Below are positions 21,816-34,321 of a DNA stretch of 64,000 nt, in pieces. The notes under the pieces were generated by a model. It had not been told where the DNA came from. It made no database searches and saw only the letters and a list, made by a program, of their open reading frames with translations. The position numbers and the translations under genes were made by a program. Positions within the stretch are counted from its first letter, which is position 1; every line of letters begins with the position of its first letter. This stretch comes from Usnea hakonensis (taxonomy: Eukaryota > Ascomycota > Lecanoromycetes > Lecanorales > Parmeliaceae): the NCBI GenBank assembly GCA_013423325.1, contig BLJB01000180.1, forward strand, positions 186,001 through 250,000, in the 5' to 3' direction.

Positions 21816-24800
21816 CTATGCTCTCCGATGCGAAAAATAGTCCTCGTTCCCTCCGTCCTGCCCCGTGTCAATACCCAAGCCCAGCCCCGTAGAGCCTTTT
21901 TCCCCGTTGGACATGCCGCTTTGCATACCATTCATTTGCCCCTGAGCCGATGATCGCTCGATTGCCGTATTCGGCCGCGGCGTCTTCAGTCTCACACCGT
22001 CACTCTTCGTCGTCGTGGGATTCAGATCCATCCGCTCTAAGGCTGCCCTCAGAGTATCTCCACTCTCATCCAACGCCATTAGAAATCTAGCTAGCTCCTT
22101 GCACAAATCCCAGTCTGCAGCTTCTTTGGCCCTTTTTAAGAGTCGGACACATGACTCGGAGCTAATTTCCATCTCTTCGAATGTATGCAGCACGAGCAAA
22201 TATCCACCTGCCGTTTTGAGCATGCCTTTTTCCAAGGATGCGTCAAAGAGCTCCTGTGGGGGTGGCAGGTGCGAGAAAAGGGTTCGCCATGATCGGACCT
22301 CTGTTTTGCGTGTGCATTGGACAAGGATATCGAGGTAGTCTGGGAATGATGACAGGAACGAGAGAACAGCAGGTAGTTGGGCATGCTCAGGATCTGGCGG
22401 TTCATCGACTTCGGCGTCTAAAACAGTGTGAAGAAGAATCTCCAGGGCATGTGAAAAGTAAGGGAGCGACTGATATCGGTGGGCGAGACTGGAGGCAGCT
22501 GAAGTGTCGAAGTGGGCGATATGGCGCTGGATGACGGGTGGGAGAAATAATTGCGTTCGAATGGCAAAGCGGAAGTAGGCAAATTGCACGTCGCGCCGTT
22601 GCACCAGGTCTGCGTCTACGCCAAGTAGGATGCCCTTTTTCAGGACGATGGAAGTAGGGTAAAAGTCTGTAGATATAGGGACGCTAGTCGGTAATTCCCT
22701 ATCGTTTGATGTAGATGCTGCTTCGATGAGGTCCTCAACATCCATCCAGCACTGGACATTGTTACCATCAAAGTACCAAAGTGAATCCCGAAGCCCACGA
22801 TCTGTGTAAATCACGTCAAGCGCTTTCTCAGCAGCTGGAGATTCTGGCAGTGACCGACTGGGCGATTCCAGCAACGGTATTTGGTCCCTCATGAGGTCGA
22901 AATACTCTACATTATTAGCAATGATGCGCATATCATACTTCAAGCCGCCGCCAACATCAGTGGAGGACTGCAGTAACACAAGCTTGGCGTCGACAAGAAA
23001 GATCACGGACGCATGAGCGACATCTTGCGATGGGTCACCCTCTCCTGGGATCGATCAGCGGCATTACCTCGAGAATTAGGATGTTACTATGCTTACGCAA
23101 TTGGTGGTCGGGAAGAATCCAGCTGACAGCCCTGACCCGTGCAGGTGCTCGTACAATGCCATTCAAGGCAATCTGTCCTACCTGAACAAGGGTCACAGCT
23201 TCGGAAGAGGCGTTGACTATAAAATGGTAGAGCATGTTTTGATAAGTATACACAAGAAGCGAATCGGACCCAGTGAGTGCGATGCAAACAACTGGTGAAG
23301 GAAGCTGCTCAAGGTAGAGAAGAGAATCGTCGTCTAAAGCACGCTCTCGTGAATATAGACGTAGCTATGGAGTTTTTAGCTCATAGCTAAGGCGTAAAGT
23401 TGGACTACGACTCACCTCATGATGCTCATTGGTCTCTGCTGCAGCAATTAGGATATGTTGATACCAGCACATTCCGCCTCGAACTACAAAGGCGCTTTCG
23501 GCTTGAATATCATCAAAAGTTTTCCATCGCCCACTACTGACACTGTAATGCGCGAGTCCGCGTCTACCAGCAACCGCCACGTATCTACCATCCGAAGAGA
23601 TTACAGCAGATCGCAACGGGCGTTGGTTCGCTAGATATGTCGATGGGATCTGTACATGATGCCACAAAGATGCATCGGCCGAGATTGTTGTGAGTACGGG
23701 TAGATCGTACCCTCGGTATACCATGAGGCCTGAGCTGGTTAGCAATACCGTGCGAGACACATTGGCTGCACAGAAGCATCCAGTTACAGCGCTTTTTGCC
23801 ATCTCCAGGAGGAACAACCGATCATCGTTGTGGCCGGTAAGCAATATATCAGAGCCAGCGCTAAGCCAGGCTGCTTCATGTATTCCCTGCAGCCAACCTT
23901 CTCCATTGAGTCCGGATATCTCTCGGTCAGCCATGAAGCTGCTTCCTTGGAGTTTGCCATAAACACTCCAGATTGCCCAACCTTTCTCGTACCCAGCAAA
24001 CAGACAATAGCCATCCGGCGAGTAGCTTAGCGTACTGAGCTGTCCTGTGGAGGCTATAGACGCCGGCTGTTCCAACTTGTGCGAAAGTGGAATGCTACCA
24101 ACGTAGTCTCTTGCGACATAAACGTGTATTCTAGCGTTTTCGCAGCCTATTGCTAGCAATGAGAACCTTGCATTTATTGCCGCTCTGGTTGCCATGTCTT
24201 CATCTCGTTCCGGCGTGTGAAAACCATAGCCACGGAATAGCTTTTTCGGCCCATCTGACTCCTTTGCCTGTGGAAGCAATCGTTGTACAGCGTAGGCATG
24301 ACCTTCGCTTGTGATCCAGACTGCAAGGCTCATAGCCCTATCGTAGACCATACCATTGATGCAAGACTTTTTCTGTACCCAGCTCATCCGACTTAAAAGC
24401 TCTGTGCTTGTCTGCTTCCCATTATCATCTGGTGCCCATCGAATGCATTGAACAGCCGGCGGTTTCTCCGTAGCCACAACCAACTCATCATCGAGCGCAA
24501 TGACCGTACTGATTCCAGCGTCTACCTTGATGACCATTCGAAACCGAATGTTCACTTCGGGAAATCCTCTCCTCTCGTCTTCCTCAGCCAAGCGATCCCC
24601 GCTGCTGTGCCTTCGACCTTGGCCATTATTGCGGATTTGCTGATACACTCGAGCAGTTGGATCGGGGACGATCGAGTATGTAACGAGGAAACTGTTAGAT
24701 GTCTGAATGACAGCTACTGAGGAGTCTGGTCGAAGGAGCACTCCCACATTGTTGCCATAGGTTTTGAGGGATTGGATGGAGCGTGTCACCGCTGCTAAAA

Positions 24801-25055
24801 CTACTACTGGCTATTGATCAGTCAGAATCAGTCAATCTCCTGGCAGCGTATACGTACCGATGTCTGCCAGACGGTCAAAGTGGTTTCTGTGATTGTGACA
24901 AAATGGAGCCCGTTACGGGCTACTCGCAGGCCCAGGATGTCCGTAGCTCTCTCTTCGACATCTTCGTCATTCTCCTCTCCATTGTTTGGCCCAGGACGTT
25001 TCCTCTTCCTTCTGGTCGCTGCATATACTCTGGGTGCGCCTAATGGCCAATACAT
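21816..25055 (-). CDS. RIC1: RIC1, Golgi GEF subunit for Ypt6/Rab6
   Basis: Four exons (24858-25055, 23416-24810, 23097-23364, 21816-23044) with 47-, 51- and 52-nt introns, all phases consistent, give 1029 aa. It starts MYWPLGAPRVYAA, as fungal RIC1 proteins do. The N-terminal half is WD/beta-propeller-like (LSTLSYSPDGYCLFAGYEKGWA, SSDGRYVAVAGRRGLAHYS). The C-terminal RIC1 domain includes DFYPTSIVLKKGILLGVDAD, LPYFSHALEILLHTVLD and LLKRAKEAADWDLCKELARF. Ric1 with Rgp1 activates Ypt6 for retrograde traffic to the late Golgi. The tail after DLNPTTTKSDG is low complexity. RGP1 is not in the window. Confidence 0.93.
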
Positions 25056-25414
25056 CGCCTGCTTTATAGGAAGTGAAGGGGCTCGAGTTGGGACACGGTG
25101 AGAGTGTTAGAGAGCTGTTCCAGCCGACGTTAACCCTAACTCGGCAGACGCTAAATATTTTCACTGTAACATTTTCGCTATGCATCATAGATGTCTGCGA
25201 TCCTTTCTCTTGTACATCTAATTGGGTATCTGAGGAACTTGGAGTTGCTCCAGCTTGCCCCAGCTTGCTCCAGCTGCACGTCTTCAATCCGACCGCATTA
25301 CTCCCCAGGTCAACTTCGGCGCAACATCAAGAGCGTCGTGGCACTTTGGGACAGTACCACAAGATGATCATAGATCCCCGTGAATGAAAAGAGCATCTTC
25401 ATCACATGGTTCAT
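25056..25414. other. Short intergenic, RIC1 promoter and TMA20 3' flank
   Basis: About 360 bp between two minus-strand genes. It holds a near-tandem GTTGCTCCAGCTTGCCCCAG / CTTGCTCCAGCTGC stretch around 25243-25276. No gene seen. Confidence 0.5.
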
Positions 25415-26090
25415 TCAATCAATGCTCACCTTCCACAGTCCATCACCCAAAAAATGTCCCGTGTCCATAACAATACCCTTCTTCTTTTCCCTAATCTCCT
25501 CCGTCCCCATCCTCAATTGCCCCACTAAACACGCCTCCTCCTTCCCCTCTGCCTCTACAACTGCCACATCCCCTTCCCTCAACTCCAGCTCTTTATCCGG
25601 CAATTTCCCTCCAGTACTCGTCAGACCGGGTGCCATGAGAGTCGCACCTGATAGTACGAATCGAATCGCTCCTCTGTCTATGCCTATGCGGTTGAAACAT
25701 TGTGGGAACTGGTGCACAACTCGCAGGTGAGGAATGAGGGGATCATCCATGTGTTGCCAGAAGAGAGGATTGGAGTCGAGGGCGTAAAGTGAGACTCTAT
25801 CGGGCCTGCAATGAGAAGCTCATGTCAGCGATCGCAAAAGCATGATCAATATCTGTCCTACGGACTTGGGAGGGATTTACAGCTTCAATAGATCCAGCTG
25901 TGATTTTTTGGGTATTATTTCGTCGATATGAGGGGCGAGTAGAGGGTAAGTCTCACAGACTTTGGTTCTGATGGCACGCTGGACGGAGGATTTGACTTTG
26001 GACTTTGCGCCTGCGGAGATGCTGGTAAATAGTGTTAGCTAGATCATGCTAGTCTTCCAAAGGATTATCATTTTACTCTTTCTTGAACAT
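25415..26090 (-). CDS. TMA20: Tma20/MCTS1, PUA-domain translation factor
   Basis: Exons 26077-26090 (14 nt), 25881-26021 and 25415-25805, introns 55 and 75 nt, give 181 aa, the usual length of MCTS1. Visible are MFKKD at the start, SSVQRAIRTKVCETYPLL, and a PUA domain (about 93-175) with IDRGAIRFVLSGATLMAPGL, EGDVAVVEAEGKEEACLVG and GHFLGDGLW. Tma20 pairs with Tma22/DENR to recycle 40S subunits and aid re-initiation. The very short first exon is typical in fungi and was placed by phase and homology. Confidence 0.94.
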
Positions 26091-26688
26091 GTTGAGTGTA
26101 TGTGTGGAGGCGCAATTGGAAGATAATATCGACGGAGTCCTATGAATCTTGGTAGGCTGCCTTTAGTGGGGCCTACTCCGTACGCCCCGCAGCTTCCCTA
26201 CGCTAATTCAAGTAGAGGTTACTCCAGTCTCCAGGTGAAAGGCCGGAAAACGTGCATTATAATTTGTTCTACTTAAGTAGGGATGCGTCACCGCTGTGGT
26301 CAGCTTCAATGAATGTCGTTTCCATGTCATGTTTGATGGGCGGCGGTAATAAGACCTCAACCTTTCATATATCCACCTAGTCGAGGACCTATGCTAGAAG
26401 GCCGCTGTCGCACAGTTCAAGAAATGAAGACGCACCATGGTCCATGATAACAGCATTTTCACCACATAGTCTATTCAGTCAATACTGATATTCCACAGCC
26501 CATCTCCGCCGAAATGATACGCTAGGCAGGGGTACATCCTCTTGAAAACGCCAGGCATCGTCTCTTCACAGAAATAAAGTAGCCTAGCCTTCCCGGGTAT
26601 CTCATAGAAACGCTAGACATCATCTCAAGACAAGACATCTCTCATTGTCATTCAACTCCATAGTTTCACTGAAACCTTCAACTTGTTC
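26091..26688. other. Intergenic between TMA20 and the zinc-finger gene
   Basis: No gene seen. A GATCATAG..CATGGTTCATTCAATCAATGCT-like stretch near 26438-26500 partly resembles sequence near the TMA20 end (25364-25450), suggesting a small duplicated segment containing a CCACAG.CCATC core. Confidence 0.4.
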
Positions 26689-28799
26689 TCAAGCAACCTC
26701 ACCGTGTACACGCTTGCGTCCTGCAGTCCCACTCTGATGTAAACGCATGTGGCGATCCCTCGAATCAGCTCGGCAAAACTGCTTGCCGCAAGTTGGGCAA
26801 AGATACAGAGGAGGCTCATGGGCTGTAATAGATTCTTAGTCAGGCCAATCCGCAGACAAGGACGCACTTACTTTTTCGGTGCTTCGCCATGTTGGACGAA
26901 TCCGAGCAGGTGTAAGCACACTTGCCACATTCTAGAGGTTTCTCGCCAGTGTGTATACGATAGTGAGTCGCTATAAGCATCAATCAGTAGGGCAAAGACA
27001 TGAAGCGCATGCCTGGACTTACTCAATCCATCTCGGCTAGCAAAGGCCATGTTACACACATCACACTCGTGGGGTTTCTCCTTCGTATGGGTGCGTATGT
27101 GATCGGCGAGTTTGCAGCTGTCACTAAACGTTTTGGCGCAATGGCGGCAAGAAAGAGAATAGACTGATAAGTGTGAGCTAGTCCACGCATTTTGAGTCAC
27201 AAACAACAACCCACACTTTGTATGAGTGAAGATGTGCTTCCTTAGCTTGTCCTTGGTTCCCCTCGTTTCCCCCCTTCGTGTACACCCCATCCAATTACAG
27301 GCCCAATGAGAGACGGGTCTGCGCTTACGTCCGTCCGAAAATGGGTAATGGCAGGATTCGATGTGAGATTGCACTTCATTGGGGTGCGCGAAAGAAGCCC
27401 CGCAGATTTCCCCCGTAGAATCATCTGTGACCCACATACAAGCATGACTTCCTTCAGCTCGGGGAGCTTCCTGAACCAGGTCGGTGGACAGGTTTGAGTG
27501 AATAGCAGGGGACGCCTGAGACAAGGAAGCATCGACTAAAGGATGCTTTGACTCATATGGACTGGTGGCGTATGGAGAAGCCAATATGGAAGTGGATTTC
27601 TCTGTGGACTGTGAAACAGATTGCGGTTCTTTATTGCGTATTCTCACAAATCGCATTTTGCAGGCTACAGCAGACCTGTCCGGGAAGTACTGGGTAGAAA
27701 TTTGCTTGAAAGAAAGACCTTTTGCACGTCCACTTAGAAGCAAATCATCATTCTCTGGTGACCAAAAACAAGGGTTCCTAGGTTGCAGGGAAGTAAAGCG
27801 GCTCGATGGTCCTGCTGACGAAGGAGGCCCCGGTGGGATATCAATGTGAAGATGTTCCTGGTTGACATGACTCTGCAATTCGGTCGGATTCGTTGTGATC
27901 GTGGAGCATCCACCCCAACGACAATCGATGTTCTCCATGTGAGTATGGGCAACTTCCATGTGCTTCTCCAGCTGCGCATCGTCGGGAAACGTCTCCTTGC
28001 AGCCATGCCATAGGCAAATATAGGAATCAGGAACGGATTGTTCGGGGTGATGGGTATGCCAGAGATGGTCTGCGAGCTGCTGCACATTCACTTCCTCCTC
28101 ACAGTCAGACCAGCCGCACATGAGACTTGTCTCGGTCTGGATATGGTCGTGAAGTACATGCCGGCTGAGAGCATCCTTGGTTGGCGCAGTGATGGCACAC
28201 TCCTGATCGGGGAGTAGCCAATGGCACTGGACTGAGTGATCATCGATGTTGTCGAAGCCTGGTACAAAATCGTAGGTAGGAAAAATTGTGTCATCATTGG
28301 CGAATCGAGTGTGAGAGGAAGAATCGTAATGGTCTTCTGCGCGGAAGTCGACGGACTGACGTCGACTTGTCAGTATAGAAATGTGGTCCAGACAAGCTGA
28401 TTCTCTGCAGCATTCATCGCTTGTGCATTCTTCAAGATTGTTACACTGCGACAGCGAACATGTTCCGGAGTCGAGTACCGAGGGATTACAGCCAGATCCA
28501 CAGTTAGCGACAGAACAGGCGCCTTCACAGCAGGTCTGGACACCACTTTGTAAGCCTGTTGTTGGCGGAGGTGGCATTTCTGTAGTAGATATCTTTTCTT
28601 TGGTAAAGTCGGCGACGCTTGGTACCGTTGGACGAGAAAACCTACTTGCATCGGCAGAAGAGTCCATGCTAGGGTAAGGCTGTGGATGGTGGCTTTGCAG
28701 GAATGACTGAATTGCTAGCGCGTATTTCAATGGGGGGCCATGAAGCCGCTCGAAGTGTGGGTCTGGTGCTGCTCGCTTGTGAGACTGATTGGGATCCAT
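26689..28799 (-). CDS. C2H2 zinc-finger transcription factor with SANT-like motif
   Basis: Exons 27023-28799, 26872-26970 and 26689-26822 give 669 aa; an extra 51-nt intron may be removed within exon 1 (see findings). A Cys-rich segment (CCEGACSVANCGSGC) precedes a row of fingers: CHWLL..H, CGWSDC..H, CLWHGC..H, CRWGGC..H, CMWV..H, CNWMGC..H, then classical CRHCAKTF..H, CDVCNMAF..H, CGKCAYTC..H and CPTCGKQF..H. A SANT/Myb-like patch (FWSPENDDLLLSGRAKG) lies between fingers 4 and 5. The paired-finger style recalls Zap1-type metal-responsive regulators, but a metal role is only an inference. Confidence 0.8.
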
Positions 28800-29371
28800 G
28801 ATGTTCGAGCCAGGGTGAAAGAGGACGCGCTGGCTTGGTTTGTATCCGATACGCCGTATTCAGGCTTACTGCTATTATCACTCGTCAGTGATACTCGAGG
28901 TTGACAAGAGGAAAACTTTGTTGTGGGGACTAAATACCTTAGCTTCATTTTTGCGAAGCTAGAGCTAGAGCGCTCCATGACCATAGAGATTCAGCAAAAC
29001 GAAGTTTGTATTTCTTCAAGACAAACAATTTTCAACGAGTAGATATATATTTATGAAAATAGGAGGAAGCTCAGTGGTCAAACACGGTGAGGTGATAATT
29101 GATCTGATAAACTGCACGGCCCGTCCCGTCTCGCATGACTCGGATAACCTTCTATATAAAGAAGGGGGGGAGGCGTTCGGAAATAAGGTACTTGATACCT
29201 AATGCTTCACGCTTATGGACACACGCAGCGCACACACAGCTGATGTATACTGAGAATCAAGCTTCGTGCTCTTTTCTGATGCGGAACTTTTTCAAAAGAA
29301 TCTATGACAGATTATGATCCTTCCATTGATACCCGAATCCAGAAACCAGCAATATCTTACCCCGGAGAACA
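28800..29371. other. Divergent promoter region
   Basis: Lies between the divergently transcribed zinc-finger gene and the small acylated protein. No gene seen. Confidence 0.5.
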
Positions 29372-29819
29372 ATGGGCAACCTGTGTGGTAAACCGTCCAA
29401 AGAAAACGATCCCTTTTCGCAACCAGGTCGCACTGTTGGATCCATTCCTCCTCCACAACCCAACCCACGGGCCTCGGTACCCAAAATCAGCAGCCAAGGT
29501 CAGAAGCTAGGTGGCTCAGCTAGCGGAGAAGGCAGCGATGCCAGAAGCGCAGCAGCCAGGGCGGCAGAGGTACGTACAAACTTCTCCCCTCTCTGCAGGC
29601 ACGCATACGAATATAGTTGCAATTGGAAGATTGGATTCTATACTGACTAAGTCTGAACGATAGGAGCGAGCGAAAGCAAACCAGCCAAAAGGCAAGCTAG
29701 GCAGGGATTTAGCCAAGGGGAGGGCGCAAACAAGGACCGGAACATTGGAGAATGTGAGCCATGATGAGAGGAGGAGGAGGGACGCCGATCAGACAAGCCA
29801 GGCTATCAATTACAATTGA
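29372..29819 (+). CDS. Small N-myristoylated/palmitoylated-type fungal protein
   Basis: Exons 29372-29569 and 29664-29819 (94-nt intron, ACTGAC branch) give 117 aa. The start MGNLCGK has Gly2 and Cys5, the classic dual acylation context, so membrane anchoring is expected. The rest is hydrophilic, low complexity, then a basic/acidic helix (RAQTRTGTLENVSHDERRRR) ending QAINYN. Small proteins of this pattern are conserved in filamentous ascomycetes, but I know of no assigned function. Confidence 0.75.
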
Positions 29820-30010
29820 TGCGTGCAGTTGTCGATCCGTCATTAGCTGGAAAGAATCATGAGTTTGACGACGGTATATTGGGATCACTTGGGCAATGTA
29901 GTTTTGGGGGGCAATGGTCTTGATTTTGGTGCTAGACAGGCATTTTAGAGTCTTGGAAGTGTCAGCAACTTGTATTGATATCATCGTGCATATATAAGCT
30001 CCTGCATTAT

Positions 30011-33000
30011 CTAGACAACATTATAACGACCACTGGCAGGAGCCCGAGCATCGCTATCAGCAGCAGCAATAGTACCCTCCTTGAGCAACCGCATCAATTC
30101 TCTCATGGCATTGGTAACCACCACCTCCGTATCTCCCTCCACCAGAATATACAGCTTCGGATTTTCACCCGCTTGAGGTTCTTTACCCGTAGCATAGAAG
30201 CTTCCCTTTGTGGTGATAGATGTACCTGTGGCTTCCAGAATCTTGGCGACGTTCGTGCGGTTGGTAACGGCCCAACGAGCTTTTTCTGTTCGGGTGTTAG
30301 AAAATTTCATATGAAGAAAGGAGGAACGAAAACTTACGAGGAAAGTCGTTGATCTCTAACGTTGCATGGAACGCGCCTGCATCAGGACCCTTGTTATCAA
30401 TAGGCACCCCAGTACGCATCTCACGGTTCTTGCTGAGTCGATCGTGTATACCAGCAACCGCACGACTGACTTTATCAAGAGGATTCTTCGAGCTATCCGC
30501 TGGTGCTTCCGTCCTGTGCACTGTGATCTTACCATCGAGGTCGATACCTTTCGGGACACCCAAGAGGGTTGGGGGTGGAGCTATGGCAGACTGAACGCTT
30601 GATGCAGCCTTGGCGATTATGTCGTCGCCCTTGTCATCCTTGTCTTTGTCCTCCTTCTCCTCTTCGTCAGGTTCGTCCCCAGTCTTGTGTGTCTTCCGCT
30701 CTCGAGCACGAGCTGCATCACGTTCTTGGTCGAGACGTTCAAGACCTTTACCACCGAAGCCTGAGCCACTGACCTTTTCATTGCCAGCTTTGACCTTGTC
30801 AATGAATCCGTCTACAAGCTTTTGAAGTTCTTCGGGTACTTCCTGGCCACTTTGTCTCAAGGCTTTGGCAATATCTAGCGAATACCGCTCCTGGTCGGGC
30901 GTGACAAACGTCACAGCAGTACCGGTATTACCTGCACGACCAGTCCTCCCAGCCCGATGGACGTAGTCCTCAAGATGGTTAGGAGCATCATAGTTGACCA
31001 CGAGCTTCAACTGTTTGACGTCCAAGCCACGAGCTGCGACAGAGGTGGCAGTCATGACTGGGATGACTCCAGATTTAAAGTCTTCGATCGTAGAGTCTCG
31101 ATCGATTTGGTCCTTGCCACCGTGGATAGACATGCAAGGATAACCTTTACGCATCAGATCCTTTAGCAAACCATCTGCTGATTCTTGCCTATCCACGAAG
31201 ATCAAGGCTCGATCGTCCTCGTTCTTTTCCTCTTCGTACAATTGGCCGAGGAGCTCTAGCAGTCGGAGGAATTTTGTCTCCTCGGTTCGTACCTCGACGA
31301 TCTGGGTAATCTCTGGAGCAACAACACTTCGCCCCCCAACAACTATCTCGACGGGTTTTGATAGGGTCTTGCGGGCTAAGGATTCCATCTGGCGCGGAAA
31401 TGTAGCCGAAAATAGTACCGTCTGACGATCAGGTCGTATATTGGCTAGAATCTTCATGACTTGTGGTTCAAAGCCCATATCGAACATCCTATCAGCCTCA
31501 TCCAGCACAACATAAGTCACACGCCGGAGGTTCGTCACTCTACCCGAGTTGGCAGCTAATAAATCAATCATGCGTCCAGGCGTGCATACAATGATCTCTG
31601 CCCCACGCTTGAGATCTGCAATTTGGTCTTTGATCGGAGCGCCCCCGTAGGCACAAACAGCTCTCAGGTTCAAAGCCTTGAGGAAAGGCTTACACTCTTT
31701 GTGGATTTGAGTCGCCAATTCTCGTGTGGGTGTCATGACTAGGCCAACAGGACCGTCCAGGCTATCGAGCGGCCGTTGGTCTTTGATATGTCTGAACATT
31801 GGCAATAGAAAGGCTATGGTTTTACCGGATCCAGTCTTGGCAACACCAATGACGTCTCTCCCAGACATGATTGAGGGAATTGCTTGAGTTTGAATGGATG
31901 ACGGCCGCTCGTATCCGAGCTTTTGAATGACTTCGAGTGACTGGACACCGAGGCCGCATTGAGACCATTTTTGCACAGGCTTCGGAGCATCGACACCCCT
32001 GATCTTGATCCCATCGAGTTCTAGTCTTAGATCAGCGACTTCTTCCTCGGTCATCTCTGCTAGCTCTGACGGTTCATGGTAGAAGCTTTTCCGGAATGGT
32101 TGATACGTCACCTTGGCGTGGTTTACAGTCGGAAGATCCTTCTTTTTCTTTTTGGTCGCCATTGCCAAGATATCATCCGTGTCTGCGGTCACCGTATTCA
32201 AATCGACGTCGTCATCTCCAAACATTGCCTCGGGCTGCTGGACCTTGCTTTTAGAGACTTTGAGGCTGTTGGACGCTTTTGGTGCTTGCATTGGGTCTCC
32301 CAAGCCGGTCATGAATGCATCGAGAGGATCCGCCTCCTCCTCCTCCTCCCTTGCCTCCTCCGGCTTTTCATCGTTGGAAGCTTCTGTCATTAGCACGTCG
32401 CCGTTGGTCTCTATTTGTTCTGGAATAGCTCCAGCGGGATCTTCACCAGCTTGGTAGGCTAAATTCTGGACTTGAAGGCGCTCCTCCCGCTTTTCTGCTG
32501 CAGCTCTTGCGGCAGCGGCAGCTTCTTCTTCCGTGCCAGCGTCTTGCATTCCTTGGTCATCATCAGATTCGTCTTCTTTATCATCGTTAGCCATCGCAGT
32601 ATCCTCGTCCATAGTAATGTCCTCGGGTGGAGGGGTCGGCAGCTTCTCTAGTTTCTTCCGCCCTCCTTCCTCTTCACCAAAATCAAGGCCGGGCTTGGCT
32701 GTTGGTTTTTCCGATTCGAATGTTGCTTTGTTTGCAAGTCCAAAGCCACTCACGTTGCCGCGAGCTTTAAGCATAGCTGCAGGAGCGGCTACATCAGTCA
32801 TCAGCAATGATTCGAAGCTTTCAATTGAATGAGGAAGGACTTACCTGATGAGCCATTTGCTAGTGCTGCTGTTTTGTCAGCCTTCAAACCATTTGCGGTG
32901 GGTTTTAAGGTGGCGGACGCTTTAGCAATCTCTGGCAAGGCAATGTCCGTTCCAAGCTTGCTTGCGGTGGAAGATGCAGATGCCTTTTTCTTGGTAAGAG

Positions 33001-33826
33001 CTTTTGGATCGAATTTGCCAGCGTATGGGACCGGAGAAGCATCTCCATTGATTGCATCTGGCGTCGAAGGCGAGACAGGCGAAGCAACTACAGGCGAAGC
33101 TTGTGCTTTCTTGTCAATCTCGGCCAGGAGGTTTCGAGTTCCGCCTGAGGATTCTAATTCTTTCTGTTTGCGATCTTTTTCAGCAGCTTGCTTTTGCTTC
33201 CATGCTTCCAGCTTCGCAAGGCGCTCGGCTTTTTTCTCCTCGTCGGTTTGTGTAGGAGTCGCTGGTATCTGTATTTTGTATTAGTACATTGGCCGTACAT
33301 TGAAATGATTTCAACGTGAGCTCACCTCCTTCCCACCAACAGACTTCAGGTTTCTATCCCTGCTGTCATCTCTCCTTCCTTTGCGCCTGGAATCAGCAGA
33401 TCCGTCTCTTCGCCTTCGAGCTCGGTCGCGAGAATCATCCCTATACGCCCGAGAGTCCCTGTCACGACTTCTCCTTCTATAGTCCTTCCCGCCATCTCGA
33501 TCCCGAGATTTCCGCCTATCTCGGGATCTGTCCCTACGGCTCGAACGATACCCATCGTCATCCCTGTGTCTGTCTCTCGATCGATCTCTATGCTGGCGAG
33601 GTTCTCGATCCCGATATCGCTTCTGTAACAAGCAGAGATTAGGCATGGCATAGGAATGTGTCGCGTAACGTACGTCAGGGCTCCTGGTTCGACTTCTATG
33701 TCGATGAATCCGCCCATCCTCGCGTCGTACTCTCTCGTAACGATCTTCATCTCGATGATGCCTTTTTGACGCAGAGTAGGAGCTGCCTACAGGTGATGGT
33801 GAGCGAATATCCCCATGGCGAGCCAT
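30011..33826 (-). CDS. PRP5: Pre-mRNA splicing DEAD-box RNA helicase Prp5
   Basis: Five exons (33674-33826, 33326-33622, 32845-33268, 30338-32788, 30011-30285), introns 51-57 nt, all phases consistent, give 1199 aa. The N-terminal 150 residues are Arg/Asp/Ser-rich (RS-like). The helicase core shows AKTGSGKT (about residue 605), PTRELA, DEAD (about 721), SAT (about 750) and HRAGRTGRAG (about 900). The segment VQKWSQCGLG before the Q motif, and the C-terminal KARWAVTNRTNVAKILEATG, are those of Prp5. Prp5 remodels U2 snRNP and proofreads the branch-site duplex during prespliceosome assembly. Confidence 0.95.
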
Positions 33827-34321
33827 AACATCCCGCCTGTGACCAGTAGCTTGTACTTTAGCAAATAAGTTCCTGTATACTGATAGCTTCCGCCCGATTT
33901 ATCGCTCTCACAACACTTCTCATCTCCTACAAAGTGTTGATGAGAAGTGCCGGTAGAAAAAGGCTATAACGAATTGTCAACACTTGATCAGTGCGGGGAA
34001 AGCTGGTCTTTGGCTGGGAGATAATGAATCTGGATCTGCGACAGCTGACCACTGACTCCTACTGTAAAGTGTTGATTTATCTAAAGTGACAGTCAAGATC
34101 TCACTTGCTGTGCACTTCGGTACGCGAGATAGCAATTGTAGGGCTGAATTAAACTCGCCTCTAGCGTTGCCAAGAACACAGCTAAGATACCAGCCTCCTC
34201 CTCACGCGACGCTGCTTGCGGACTTCATTCCTTAATTTTTCGTCTTCCTTTATCTTTCTCTCTTTTTCCTTGTACCAATCTCACCAATCTCACTCTCTTA
34301 CAGCTTTGAGCAATTACCACG
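33827..34321. other. Divergent promoter of PRP5 and the HMG-box gene
   Basis: Contains an inverted pair ACACTTCTCATC (near 33913) / GATGAGAAGTG (near 33938) and a CT-rich tract just before the HMG-box ATG. No gene. Confidence 0.5.

Noticed and set aside
30349..32832. Plus-strand frames opposite PRP5
   Set aside because: Antisense shadows of a well-supported helicase gene.
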